Assembly: GCF_964204645.1 (NCBI RefSeq)
Contig: NC_134030.1
Location: 6,818,278-6,882,277 of the forward strand
Direction of reading: 5' to 3'
Length of the DNA stretch: 64,000 bases
Source of the DNA: Tubulanus polymorphus
Taxonomy: Eukaryota; Nemertea; Palaeonemertea; Tubulaniformes; Tubulanidae
The notes under the pieces were generated by a model. It saw only the letters and a program-made list of their open reading frames with translations. It was not told where the DNA came from and searched no databases. Every line of letters starts with the position of its first letter. The stretch's first letter is position 1. Position numbers and translations under genes: made by a program. This document shows, one piece after another, positions 25,521 through 38,100 of this stretch.

Positions 25521-28500
25521 ATGGAAAAGAAAGGCCAGCGGAAAACGGAATATTTCACTCGATTCTTTCGAGGCTGTTTCGGCACCAAGCAAAAAGATAA
25601 ATGCGGAAACAGACCAAATATCGAACGGAAATATTCAGACCAATTCGACAGATCTGTTTTAGCAACTCCGGTCATGGTTAGATTTTGTAAGTACTTAAAG
25701 ATGTCTGTTCATTCCTGTGAAGGTTAACTTCGATGTAACATTTTGATAGTGTGTCAAATCGATCTAAATCTCTCATATATTGAATGCCACAGTAATACGT
25801 TGAAATAGTTCATCGTAACCGCACTATGATAAAATCCGTAGAAGATGATCATCCAAAATGAAAAGTTTTTTACTAAAGATTTTTCAACCCTCCGTCATAT
25901 TCTCAAACAATCGAACTGTACGGAATATAATATAGATATTTTTTTATCAAATTCAATCACAGTTAATCTAAACAACACTTCGGATAAGACTGGTTCACTC
26001 ACGACATTGATGAAGAAATTACGGAGTCACCCGACCGATTGCGCTCTACATCTCGACGGTTGCAAGGCGCTCAACACTCTTACCAATTTAGGTTGGTGTT
26101 GTATTTACACTGTAAAAAAAAGTAGCGGACTAATTCCGTTTTTTTGTTACTCCAAATAGGTGATTAAACGCCCTATTTCCGTCATTATGAGGAATAAATC
26201 GCTTTAAAACTGAAATTTTGATTTTGAAACGGATAAAAATGATTGTCAACGTTGATTCCGTAATTTTCACGTTTATGACCGGATTTATTTTTTACAGTGT
26301 AGGCTATCACTATATGATTAATAGGAAAGTTGACAAAGCTTATCAATATTATGTCAACACCTTGCAGTTTTTTTAAACAAAAATACTAAAAGAACTGAGT
26401 TTCATATTAACAAGATTCTATTTTCCTATTGTAGACGACGTCACAATTCTTTTATTGCACAAGGAGATGATTGATTACATTTTGGAATCGATCAAAAGTT
26501 TCTCAACCAAGCCACATCTCATACAGCAAATATCTATAACGCTTCAACGAGTCGTGGAAACGTCAGGTTGAGACAATATAGATAGATATTCTTTTATTCA
26601 ATTCATTCTTGACGGCACGGTGATCGTAAGATTTATAATGCGTAACCCGCCCGTGAATTCTAACTAAAACGAAATTCCTGAAATTCGTTGCTAGAGTACG
26701 GCGTAACCAAAAGCACGCAGTTCCAAAAAAGAAATCACAAAAAAAGTTCCGGGGTAAAATATAATGATCACGACAGAAATGCGAGATTGAAAATTCTGAA
26801 AAGAGCACGGCCTCCGTTTATTTTAAATTTTGCTTATTTTGTTATTATCAATATTTGACTATACGTATTACGCAAGCACCTCTTTATCCTCATTTTGATT
26901 TGAGCACTTAGTATAGACTTCGATTGTAAAAAATCTTCGGTATGGCGATTTAACAATTTTGGTCATATCGGAGTACGACCACAACAACATACTTCTAAAT
27001 GCAATTCTGTACTGTTTAGTTACATTAATTTCTAACGATTTAGTGTGAACAAATTCAATTATGATATATCCTTTAATATTGTTGTTTCACAGCCGATGGT
27101 TGTAGGTATTTTGCGAAGATTGGAGGAATCGGGGTATTGTTCGACCTTATCAACGCGTTTATATCTGAAAATTTCATCGTGACGCAACTATCACAAATCA
27201 TTTCGACGATGACCAATGACGGTACGAATTCGCCGTATAGTTACGACAAATCTTCTCTCATAATAACGCGTGACATACGAAATATTGTTGCGGGCCAAAA
27301 TGAGAAAAAAACGAAATGTTTTTTAACACGAGGTTGAAACTATGGTAGATGATTCGGGCCACCATTAAAAGATATATGACATTCAAGTTCCACAAAAAAA
27401 TTTCCCCTTTTCGTTTTGACGCCAGTTAAAAACTGGCTTTAACGTGGCGTTAAATCGAAAATTGAAAATGTTAATAAGAAATTGGTGCAAATCGAGTGTC
27501 ATATCTCTTTTGATATGGCCCGAGTCAACCACCATATGAAACGGATTTTCGTGTTATGTAAGCATTTTGTTGTTAGAGATTGATTAACCAAAATAGGCAT
27601 CCCGCTGTATATACCCCCGAGACAAAGATTTTAATAACGTAATCGCTTAAAATAAATAGATGTCTATCGTTCTCCCGCAATTTTAGGAGGAGCTGCTATG
27701 CGAGTAGTGAGTGATGCCTACCACAAAGATATTTTGTGGTATCTACAAACAACTAAAACGAGAGATGGAGCCTCTGTTTATTTAACTTCGATATTGTCAA
27801 ATTGCGCTAGACTTGGTACGTAAGTACAATTTGTCGAACATAAAAGAAAGCAATTTCAGGAAATGTTGATTGATAAAGCTGCTGCAATACTTGTAACAAA
27901 AGCAAAACGACCCATCCATATAAAAGTCCGATTTTATGCATGTTTGATTTCACGTTTTAACCTTTTTCAAAGACGGAGCGCGAGCTGAACTCATCAAAGA
28001 TGGCGCTATTCACGCATTAGTCAAAACTTTACTTACGAATTCTAACGACGCGAGGGTGGCTCAGTACGCCATACAAGCGCTCGGTTATCTAGCAAATGAA
28101 GGTAATTCTCATCCCAGATGGAAATCGTTCTCGTCGATTTAAAATCTGTCTCTCAACCGCTAAAGATATGCATGATAATCATCATAATTAGCCAGCATTA
28201 TAGTGTACGTATTCCTTATAGATCGCCGCGGTTCAAAGGAGATCATAGTCGCTGGTTCTGTATTTGCGGTTGTAAAAACCTTGCGTACGTCGACCAGATG
28301 TAAATCCGTTCAAGAGAATGGGTGTAGCATGTTGGCTCAAGTATGCAAACATGGTAAGTATAAGCCGCGATCACACGGAGACGATTTTTGCCCGAGCCAA
28401 ATGGGCACAGTTCCGAGCCGAGTCAAATTTGGCCCCTGCCTAATTAGAGAGCGCGTTAACACGTTCACTTGATACTAAACGATGCTTACGCAAAGGGAAG

Positions 28501-31500
28501 TGAGTCACTTCCGGAACCATGCAGTTTTAATAAGTACGCAATAATAACCAGTGCTGAATTTTGGTCCGGACATGGTCCGACGTTTTTGGGCCGGGCAGAT
28601 AACGCTCGTGTGATCGCGGCTCTATAGTAAAGGTATGAATCGTCGCATTTTGTACATTTTGTATACGTCGATATTACACATCTTAAGTAAGTCCTTCTCA
28701 AGAAGAAGGGTTTATCGAATTTCTAAAAAAGATGAATTCATTTAGGTTCTGGTCGCCAGCAGCTGGCGAATTCCGGCGGGTTGGATACGGTACTCGAGGC
28801 GATGAAACGCTTTCCGGGCAATGAAACGATACAGCTTCAAGGCACGGCCATATTCATGTCTCTGTCGGAAAAAGGTACGAATTAAGAACAATCTGAATGA
28901 TAGAAATAGGTTTCACGCATTCCAAGGCCGATTCAATTAAATCATCCCTTTGTCGGACAGTCGTCGATTCCGTAGCCTATATATGCGAAGGCGTTGAGCT
29001 CGTTTGTTGTCTTACAGTGGTCTTTCTATTTTCAACGAATATACGTAGGTGCCGCATTATTTGTATTTGATCAATGTTCGGCTAAAAATGATACCTTGTT
29101 TCTCCTAACCGGCTGTCATTTTGTAAATCGTTATACAATTTGTATTCAGTTCATTTCTAGAGCTGCTGGGTCTGTTATGTATGGTGGCTGATAAGGGCCA
29201 AGGTTTTATTTCGTTTTGGCGTTCTGGCGTTCTGGCGTTCTGGCGTTCTGGCGCCCTTATTTGCATGCCAGGTATTTTATGTAATGGCCCGAATCAGCCA
29301 ACATAGTTATGGTTTACCTGATCATGATTTAAAGAAAAGTAATATACAGGGCATATAGGCGGCCGGTCGGGTCATCTTTTAAGTTCAGCAGAAAGGAGAA
29401 ACAAGGTATCATTTTTAGCCTTATCTTGAATGTTATACGATTAAGGGGAAATTCGCTCATTTTTTACACGTTCTTCTGTATTAAGATATATTCTGACTCG
29501 AATGACGACAGAGTACGTTACGTAGTTCAGTCGGTCTTTGTGATCTTCTCGGTTAGTGCTACGCATTTTATCAAGTCGCGACATCATTTTATCTAATTTT
29601 ATTTCTTTTTAAATGATTCGCAGAATTGGCGGAAGATTTGGCTAAGAGATCTGGGACGTCTATAATTACGGCAATGAAGAATCACCAACATAACGTTTAC
29701 ATCAACCAGTATGGCTGTAAAACTATTTGCAATATCATTCAGCAAACAGGTAGATATACAAGGTTAATGGTTGACTTTGAATCTATTCAATCCAAATGTC
29801 TTGCTATTTTTACTCGTTTGTCGGGACAAGTTAAGTATTTTAAAAATCGTAACGTACACGAACTTAAGTATTTTCGAAGTATTGTTTTCAGATACATTTT
29901 ACATTAAAGTCCAAACGAATTGACTAAAGTTTGATTTTTTCACCAGGCTATTCCGGCTACGAAACAGTCTTGAATGTCAATAATAAACGAAACGCCAAAG
30001 CGAACTTCATCCTTTTCCGATGAAGGCAACATGGGTTAGCGAAACATGTTAACATTATCATAGTATATATGTAAGATGTAGCAAAAAGGATACAAATTGT
30101 TCACCTGGCGTTTTGTTTATCACCAGGTTATTTAGTAGGATAGCGAGTTTATAGAATTGTCAGCTGAGATGCGCGATAATGACAAACATTTCATATGTAG
30201 TCTTACCGAGGACTTGTTACTTACAGGTGCAGTCCGCAGAATGATGATTGCAAATAATGGTGTCCTCACAATTATAGGAGCTATGGATACATTCCCCGAA
30301 GAACCAGACATTCAGTTCTACGGGTGTCAAATATTTTCAGTATTCGCCCGGGAAGGTAGTTGCCTATCAATTCTTCAGACATAGCTGCATATCTATCTTT
30401 TTTTCTCGCGCACTTATTGACGCTTGTCCAAGTTTCACTGACAAACAAGATTCTGATTATTCCTATACGTTTTCAATACCGGATGCGGAACTGAGACCAG
30501 TTTCATATACATTTGTTTTCAAAGGGATACAAAACGAAAAGCTAACTATATCTAATTCATAGAACCCAACCGATTAGACTCATGTATTTCCGTAATATAT
30601 GCGCCATCTTCGTTTATCATAGATGAATCAAGGCGAATTCTAATTCAAAACGGCGCCGGTCGTGCGACGATAAGCGCGCTATTGACTCTTGACGATCTTG
30701 ATAACATCCAACTAATCGGATGCCAAGTGCTCAACAGTATGATTACAAAATGTGAGTATATATTTATTGATTCTCGGACTTCCGTGAGACCCTTCTAATA
30801 CCGGTCTGTGTGTGTGCGGTCTGGCTTTCAGCTACTTAGCTTAGTTAATAGTCGGTCGATCTTGATGAAACTTGGCGGATACAATGATAATATGGGGGGT
30901 CGGGTTATGCAGTGTAAAAATGGGCCCAGTGCGCTACCTAGCGACAGAAATAGGTACTGAAAACCCTGTATTTCAGCGATATGACCTTGAAGATGACCTC
31001 ATTACTGAGGAACGGGTGGTCGAAATTCAAAAAGTTGTTTTCACTAAGTTCTGCTATTGGCCCTTACAATATATGAAAATGCACTGGGAACTAACAAAAT
31101 GATTTCGGAGTTTGAGTTTGAAGCAGAGCCATTGTCACCTATGGCTCGCTTCATCTCATAAACTCATGATCGTTTTCAAAGACCTATTGCGAAATGTTAC
31201 GGTCCAAAGAACCGAGAAAAATATGGGTATTAGAAACAACGAGAAAAACCGGAAATTAATCGAACCGCACATAAATTGCCCTATTTCCACAGCAAACGCT
31301 CATAAGGTTCAGATCGTCAACTCAGGAGGTATAATCGCATTACTGAATACGATTAGAAAACATGACAACGATAGAGAATTGGCATCCATTTGTTTGAAAG
31401 CTCTCAACAGTTTGATCGAAGTAGGTGAGTCTATTGGTTGACATATGATTCATGTGGATTGGTTTTGTAAATGTTGAGCTGACAATCGTGGTAATTTCAA

Positions 31501-34038
31501 GAAGTAAACCGAACCGAAAACTATGGTGGCTGATAAGGGCCAAATGCATTACTTTTTACACGACCTCGATCATAGAAAAATGCAAAACGAAACCAATAGA
31601 GCAAAAACGAAAATTTCGTTTTTGCTAGGCCGCAAAAACGAAATATTATAGAGCAAAAACGAAAATATTCGTTTTTGCTCTATGATTTTTCGTTTTGGCT
31701 CCATAATATTCGTTTTTGCACCCTAGCAAAAACGAAAAGTTCGTTTTTGCTCTATTAGTTTCGTTTTGTATTTTTCTATAATCGAGGTCGTGTGAAAATT
31801 ATTGTATATGGCCCTTATCAGCCACCATAGAAAACATATTCATTCCTCAACAAAGGTTTTCCTTGACACAATATCATTTAGAAATGAAAATAGAATCTAC
31901 TTTGAAAATAAATGTTATGGAAAATACAAATGTATTTCAGACGCAACTTGTTGGATATTGGTGCAAAATTCTGGCCACTGCACTATATTGGATAAATTTG
32001 GAAATAGTTCAGACAACGAGATCATCGTGTTCTCTTGTCGGATATTAGGTGAACTACTTTACATGGAAGGTCAGTAGATTAGAATCCATAGAATGTGAAC
32101 AATTAGCAAAGTATTCCTATTACATATTACGATTTACCTTTTCAGAGCTGGCTTCGGATACAAAGCTGCGTATAATTGGACACTTGAAACAGAAATATCT
32201 CGACTACTCGCAATCAGAAGACATAACCAAAATAGTCTGCCAAGGACTGGAGAATGTAATTACAAGTACGCACGAATTTCAAATAGAATCGCGATAAACA
32301 TATCAAATGTAATTCAGGCAATGTGAAAATCATTATTCGTTTTTCTCTAATTCATTCGTATCAGACATTCTTGTTATGTTTGATATATATGTACCCGTTA
32401 TAATATATGTCATGTATCCGTCAGCTTTGAGTTGATTAAGTTATGATATTCTTTACAAGGTGGTAGCCGTGAATTGTTTGACACCGTAGATGGTCTAAAA
32501 GTGATTAGCGACGCAGTTGCGAGGTTTCCCGATTCGGAGGATATTCATCAGAGTGTTTTCAATATCTTGGTTGATCTAGAACCGACGAAACCAGACGGTA
32601 TTCTTCATTTTGATTAAAAACCATAAATTGACGTCGAAGAGCTATCGTTATCAGCATAAAGTGTTATCTTGTTACAGAGGCAATGTTTTTGTCAATGCGA
32701 GCTCTTCCACTCGTTCTTCACGTGATGAGTAATTTCAAGCACAATGTAAACCTTCAAATTGTTTGCTGCGGTGCGTTTGAGCAAATTCTCGGTAAAGTCG
32801 GTACGTTTTGCAGATCGATTTGTTGATAGTAACCATTGATATCCTTGTTGCGACTATAATGTATTGAGAATCCCACAATCAAAATGAAAAGATAATATTA
32901 CAATATTAAATCCGAAAATGTCTCCTTGAGCTAGTAGTTAATTCTATTATTTCAGTATTCCTGAAGATGACTATGAGAATATAGAAATTTTGAATAAACT
33001 ACTAGCTCAATTTTGAAAAAGCAATGGAAAAACATGTTTCCAACTGAAAGACCGTTTTTTTTCGCATTGTGCAGTATTAGAAACAAAAAGGACATTGATT
33101 GTTTTTCTCTTGTTTCGCGCAACAGAAAACATCAATTAGTTGCATATCTTCGTACGTGTGTGCACGCCCGGCTTCGGAAAAAATCGAACATTGCCAGCTC
33201 TAACATTTCAATTCCAGAGCGAATATCTGTCAGTGGATGGTTGATGAGAGACATCGCCGGTGCTATCTTAGAAACTTTGAAGATGCACTGCAAGGATGTG
33301 CGAATACAAGTCGTAGGACTGCTATCACTTAAATATACCACTCGATACCGTAAGTGACATTGAACATTCTTAAAATGTCACTGCTCTTTGCTCTCACAAC
33401 TGGATGAAATGATTTGTAATAGCGTAATGTCTTGAAATAGGTCCAGTTCTCGAGAAATATCACAATCAGATGCTGGTTACTGTTCTTGCCGCTATGGAAC
33501 GATTCCCAGAAAACGCAGACGTCCAAACGACTGCCCTTGACCTGCTTCAAGATGTTATAGATAAAGGTAATTATGCCTTGGAGACATGCTATTAGAATTA
33601 GATCCCTGAGTCCGAGTTCATTACCTCAGAAGATAAGTCGTCTCTCAGTATTTGTACTTGTAGTTAGGGATGACAGTACTACTAGGGTACAGTCTACCGA
33701 CTTAACTATACATAATTGTGCTCACTCAGACCTACGAGCAATCCGTAGCTCAGACTTAAATAAGCCGCGATCGAGCATTTTTGCCCGGAATTGAACAACA
33801 GAACTGTTTACCAAAAACGTCAGAACAGACCCAATTTCAGCCCGGGTCGAAGTATTGTGTGATTGCGGCTATTTGTACCGGGGTTGATTTTTTCTTCTAT
33901 TTTTCTTCAGGACAAATCGTCCTCGAAACACAAAAAGGAATCCATTCGCTGATACAAGACGCGCTGCGACGACACCGTAGCGACCAAGGCATCGTAAAGA
34001 CCGGTCAATCGTTGACGCGTCTGTTGTCACTCACGTGA
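25521..34038 (+). CDS. Armadillo-repeat protein, one repeat per exon
   Basis: A protein of about 828 residues built almost wholly of armadillo repeats; it should form a right-handed superhelical scaffold. Nineteen exons: 25521-25686, 25963-26091, 26435-26566, 27093-27221, 27687-27815, 27973-28101, 28222-28353, 28746-28874, 29624-29749, 30227-30355, 30623-30751, 31293-31424, 31941-32069, 32146-32265, 32460-32597, 32678-32800, 33218-33349, 33441-33566 and 33911-34038. The total is 2,487 bp and every intron is phase 1. Exons 2-19 each encode about 40-46 residues, one ARM unit. Clear examples are GARAELIKDGAIHALVKTLL and GSGRQQLANSGGLDTVLEAM. Exon 1 (start ATG 25521) is basic and without a domain; this start is the least certain part. 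No signal peptide or membrane segment. I cannot name the orthologue; no kinase, ankyrin or F-box domain is present. Confidence 0.85.
27341..27536. mobile_element. TATGGTGGCTGATAAGGG-family element, copy A
   Basis: Begins TATGGTAGATGATTCGGGCC and ends GGCCCGAGTCAACCACCATA, an inverted pair. It is flanked on both sides by the 6-bp direct repeat TGAAAC (27335-27340 and 27537-27542). The interior is palindromic (CGTTTTGACGCCAGTT, then AACTGGC and GGCGTTAAATCG). No coding capacity. In an intron of the ARM-repeat gene. Confidence 0.85.
28363..28621. mobile_element. GCCGCGATCACACG-family MITE, full copy
   Basis: The terminal inverted repeats AGCCGCGATCACACG and CGTGTGATCGCGGCT are perfect 15-mers. 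The interior has GGCCCCTGCCTAATTAGAGA, a paired GTGAGTCACTTCC segment and CCGACGTTTTTGGGCCGGGC. It lies just after exon 28222-28353 of the ARM-repeat gene. Non-autonomous. Confidence 0.8.
29180..29305. mobile_element. TATGGTGGCTGATAAGGG-family element, copy B
   Basis: 126 bp beginning TATGGTGGCTGATAAGGGCC and ending GGCCCGAATCAGCCAACATA. The flanking 6-bp target duplication is GTTATG (29174-29179 and 29306-29311). The interior carries four tandem copies of GTTCTGGC after TTTCGTTTTGGC. Shortest member of the family here. Confidence 0.85.
31522..31829. mobile_element. TATGGTGGCTGATAAGGG-family element, copy C
   Basis: 308 bp with perfect ends (TATGGTGGCTGATAAGGGCC and its reverse complement) and the 6-bp target duplication GAAAAC (31516-31521 and 31830-31835). 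The two arms pair over most of their length: CGACCTCGATCATAGAAAAA on the left, and its counterpart around 31780. The centre is built from GCAAAAACGAAA / TTTCGTTTTTGC blocks. In an ARM-gene intron. Confidence 0.88.
32926..33017. repeat. Small foldback with TTGAGCTAGTAGTT ends
   Basis: TTGAGCTAGTAGTTAATTC pairs with ATAAACTACTAGCTCAA about 70 bp later. The loop contains TATTCCTGAAGATGACTATG, a motif also found in the foldback at 58078-58229. In an intron of the ARM-repeat gene. Confidence 0.55.
33763..33870. mobile_element. GCCGCGATCACACG-family MITE, deleted copy
   Basis: Begins AGCCGCGATCGAGCATTTTT and ends GTGTGATTGCGGCT, with only about 80 bp between. The middle retains AAAACGTCAGAACAGACCC. 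An internally deleted copy, 40 bp before the last ARM exon. Confidence 0.65.
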
Positions 34039-34079
34039 CCTCAGTGTCGTTGTGCCTCAATGAATAATGTATATTTAAG

Positions 34080-34216
34080 GACAATTTCCTGATGACGATG
34101 AAGATTGGGAATTTGTAAATGATGAGGGAGCTAATTCAGAAAAGGCGCCTTGTAGACGAAGCAATCGAACCAGACAATTTTGGACGTGGCTGGACAAGGG
34201 AACGGGGCGTCTTTAA
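34080..34216 (+). other. Possible alternative last exon of the ARM-repeat gene
   Basis: After an AG acceptor at 34078-34079 a frame opens in the same phase used by every ARM-gene exon. It runs 45 codons to a TAA at 34214. It encodes an acidic head (GQFPDDDEDWEFVNDEG), then a basic, tryptophan-containing tail (CRRSNRTRQFWTWLDKGTG). Joined to the phase-1 donor at 33566 it would replace the final ARM repeat with this tail. The 33911-34038 exon already ends in a stop, so the two would be alternative ends. Splicing is inferred; the pyrimidine tract is weak. Confidence 0.4.
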
Positions 34217-35178
34217 GCAATGCAGTTCTGATATTCAAGGGCCTTAAATATAGTGATTAGAATTATATACTTTACTGTATCAATAATAATGCATGCTCCA
34301 TCATCGCTTATGATTTCTCATTGTAATTGTGCATATTCCTCATATTATCCAAGGCCGTTGTTTATGTGCGCGTGCGTGTTGCGAAGGTTGAGATGTTACG
34401 GTGGTTATACTGGTTCTGTTTGGGATAGGTGATGGGTGTGACCATGGACATAAGTTTATACGTCCATGTGTGACTGATTGTCCGCGTGTCATTTGGCAAT
34501 CAATCCGTAAGATTTATGGTGGGCCAAGCTACATCTGAGCAACGCACCAATAGCCGCGATCACGCGGAGACGATTTGGCCCGGGCCAATTTGGCGCGAAT
34601 CAAGCCCAGTTCAAATTTGGCCCGTGTCTAATACGAAAGCGCGTTCACACGGAAACCACTTTTCGATACTAAACAATGCTTAAACAAAGCGAAGTGAGTC
34701 ATTTTCGGAACCAGTTTCAATTCAAACGCAATAATTTGACCCTAAAATTTGTGCTAAAATTTCTGGTCCGACGTTTTTGCTCGTGCCAAACAGACACGGG
34801 CCCATTTGGCACCCATGTGAATAGTTGTTCCGGTCCAAATTTGGCACAGGCCAAAAAAGCTCGTGTGATCGCGGAGCTATAGATTGACTTCAGTCGGAAT
34901 TTTCCGAGTGCAGTTACCAATGAAAGGTTCTTCGGAAAAATTGTTTTTCATTTATTCATGTTTACCCGATTAATAAAACTAGTAGCCGTTTAGTCATCGT
35001 ATTGTGTTGTTATTATTTCCTTCGCATTTGATGTCACGGAAACTGTGCAGCTGAGTCTGATGTCGTCGCTGATTGGTAGTTATACGAACTGTCTCGTGTT
35101 TCCGCATTCGGGTGTCGCAGTCTCTCTCAGCAGGAAATGTTGTCATTCTTCGACTGATGACTGTAAGAAACTTAAACG
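34217..35178. other. Intergenic region with a MITE
   Basis: Contains the 34552-34875 MITE copy and an AATAAA at 34972-34977 that could end ARM-gene transcripts. The remainder (about 35000-35178) would be the promoter and 5' leader of the secreted cysteine-rich gene. No other gene seen. Confidence 0.45.
34552..34875. mobile_element. GCCGCGATCACACG-family MITE, long copy
   Basis: Begins AGCCGCGATCACGCGGAGAC and ends CTCGTGTGATCGCGG. The interior has GGCCCGGGCCAATTTGGC, GAAGTGAGTCATTTTCGG and CCGACGTTTTTGCTCG, aligning with the 28363 copy. Non-autonomous. Confidence 0.75.
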
Positions 35179-38100
35179 ATGCAAACGATTCACGCAGCTG
35201 GAATTATTTTTATGGCTCCGTTGTTAGTGATATTTAATTTCATATTCGCAGTTTCGCTGGTAAGTGAAAGTTTTGTTTAACCGACAATAAGCGATACTTT
35301 TGAAATTCCGAAGATTATTTTTGGTGAACGTATATTTTATCGCATGCTCTTGGTTGTACTGGATTCATCTTTTAAAGAAACTCGATAAATACCGGTATAT
35401 CTATATAACGGCTGTTGCATTGTTTTAGGACGCAAATAAATACTCTACAATAATCATATATATACTTCGATAGTTCCACAACAACATCTAAAATCCTCTG
35501 CTCTTTGGGTCGTTGTTGATTAGCTTTTATAGATCGGGTGGACTAGGATGAGAAATACTCAGGCTCTTAGTCGCAAAATTTTCGGCTTAGCGGGGGCGTT
35601 GTCTTCGTATGGAATTTCAGACGGAGGTTGATTAAATTTTCAACGTGCGTCAATTTGCCGCCGCCAAAAAAAATCAATTAAAGTTCTAATTAAGGGGGTT
35701 CCGCTGCCACGATTCGACGTGTGGCGAATTGTTTTCTAATCAACAAAAACTCATTATCTCCCACTCACGACTTTACGCGTCAATTCTATTTATATCACCG
35801 GTAAACGTAAAATATTCGAATTAAATGTGAAAAGGGAGAGGCGTTATTTCAGCTATACTCACCAATCTCGTAAGAAGCAAGTTATTATTCTTTGACGCCG
35901 CAAAAGCCTTTAAAATAATGTTTATATACACTGATACCTAGTAGGCATTATTGGGGGTTCTGTGAGAGTCGATGTGCACTACGTCATCAATATAGGCGTT
36001 TCAAAATAACAAATATAAACTATGACTTTTGGCGATTGTTTTGTAGTTAGACATTTCATAACTCATATTTCATTTTGGATAAATTTCAATAATAATATTT
36101 GAGAGGATGTGCACTATGTCATCAATATATCGGGGCTAGACTGGTAGCCGGTCAATTCAATTGTCGATATACTCAAATCCAAATAACTTGATTGATGGTT
36201 ATCCTAGAGAATTTATTTTATGTTATTTATAGTCGACAATATAAAGCAATATATGTGTTATTTTTCAAGGTGTCAAAAAACTTTAAATTTAGTTTTCTTG
36301 TTATGTCCCTCAGTGAATAGTTTAGTCATGCGTTAGAGATTTTATTTTCATTTTTTTCGCATTCTGAAATGGTGGAAGCAAGCGAAATAAGGCCGCGCAT
36401 TCCTTTTACACAATATTTTCTTATCGTATTTTTGAAGCGTGAATCCCCGAAAGGCCAAACGTCATTTGCGAAATTAATCGCCGCCAAGCATTGCGTGGTA
36501 GTTTATATTCATCACGGATACAAACACCTGGTTATGTCAGCATTCTGAAATCATCGGTGAAATACCACACTTAGATACGTTAAACGTCTGTTATGTCATT
36601 ACAACAATCCTAGACCCACACTTAATTAACGATCGGTGATGCTCTAAGCGAAATATTAGCTGTTGCCTATGCTACTTCAAGGAGGAAAAACTACACCATA
36701 TTCACATCTCGGCAGCAATGAAAATCTATACGGTCCAGTTTTATCGACCGAGAAGAAAATCCACTCAAATCTGTCTTATAGAATTATGAATATTTTATGC
36801 TTATGCATTTATCGTGAAGTCGGTTTTTAAATTCAAATCTGTTCGCATTCGATGCAGATTGTATATGAATTAGACTTGCTTTTTGGTTTATTCGGGAATC
36901 ATTATGGACTCATGTCTTTGAACACAGACTTTGATTGACTTTGTCAATTAAAACGACCATGACAGGACATGCGCTTACGTAAATGTGTTTAATCTCCTGA
37001 CGGTTTCTATTACGTCAAGCTCCCGAAGAGAAAGATACACAGTAATATCCCATCATATGCCTTAATAAGGAACCAATAAATAACTTTAATTAGACTGTTC
37101 GACTGACGTCTATAGATTCTCAGAAGGGTGAGACCCAGTTGGGGCTCTAGATTAAAGGTTAACAATTTATCCTATCAATAAGATTAATAGTTATTCTTAT
37201 TTTGCCAATAAGTAAATTAGATTCCGGAGCCATCATCATATGATAACATATTCCAAACCCGACGTTGATCTTAACAGGAGTCAAAATGATAACCACGCAC
37301 GGCCAGTGAAGCAATCATTGGGAGCTCGTGCGACTTCAATTTCTAACTTCGCTTTTATAGAATCCATTTGTAGTTTAGCTGACCAGCGAGGTTTTCATTA
37401 ATGCTTATTCGTTAACGCATCTGGAATAGACGGAAATGATTATCGATATCATCGGTGAGAACTAAAATACCATGTAATCATCTCGGATTACCGCGCCGAT
37501 AAAATAAGAATACTAGTCTGCCCGCTTTAAGTTTAATAAATATCGGCCAAAATGGTTCAATAAGATTTTAGTTAGAGATGCGTATTGAATTATTCTTCAC
37601 CTATCCCGTCTTGTTGGCCGTTGGGGCTGACATCTTGAAATTTCTCTCTGTCTTCAGACATCCGTATCAAGGTGTTCCAATTCACGCCAGTCCATTCCAA
37701 TTTTTTTCTATATCTTCCTCTCCCTCTTTGTACGGTTCCCTGGTCTTGGCCAGTTCAGATGATCATTGAGTGTTAGATAGTTTTAATATACGTCGTAGGT
37801 TTTTCGATTCAATTTTTGAATTGCGCTTTTGATGTTGTACGGTGTCGAGTAACGTTGACACGTGGGGCGCGGTGCGTTGCGAGTCTTTGTAAAAAAAACC
37901 ACTATACAATTCATAATCTCATCTCGAGTGTAAACTTAACATTTGATATCTCATAAAGCCTTGTTTGCGCGCGCACGCGGAGCTATGATTGTGCTTATCT
38001 GATCGTTCCAGTGTCAAGCTAGTTCACTGGGTTCCTTTAAACCACACAGCATTCTCGAAAATATTAATAAGTTAGCAAACTTCATGAAAAAATCTATGAC

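Noticed and set aside
30155-30226. Coding extension upstream of ARM exon 30227-30355
   Set aside because: The acceptor at 30225-30226 gives the regular 129-bp phase 1-1 exon. The upstream part does not resemble an ARM repeat.
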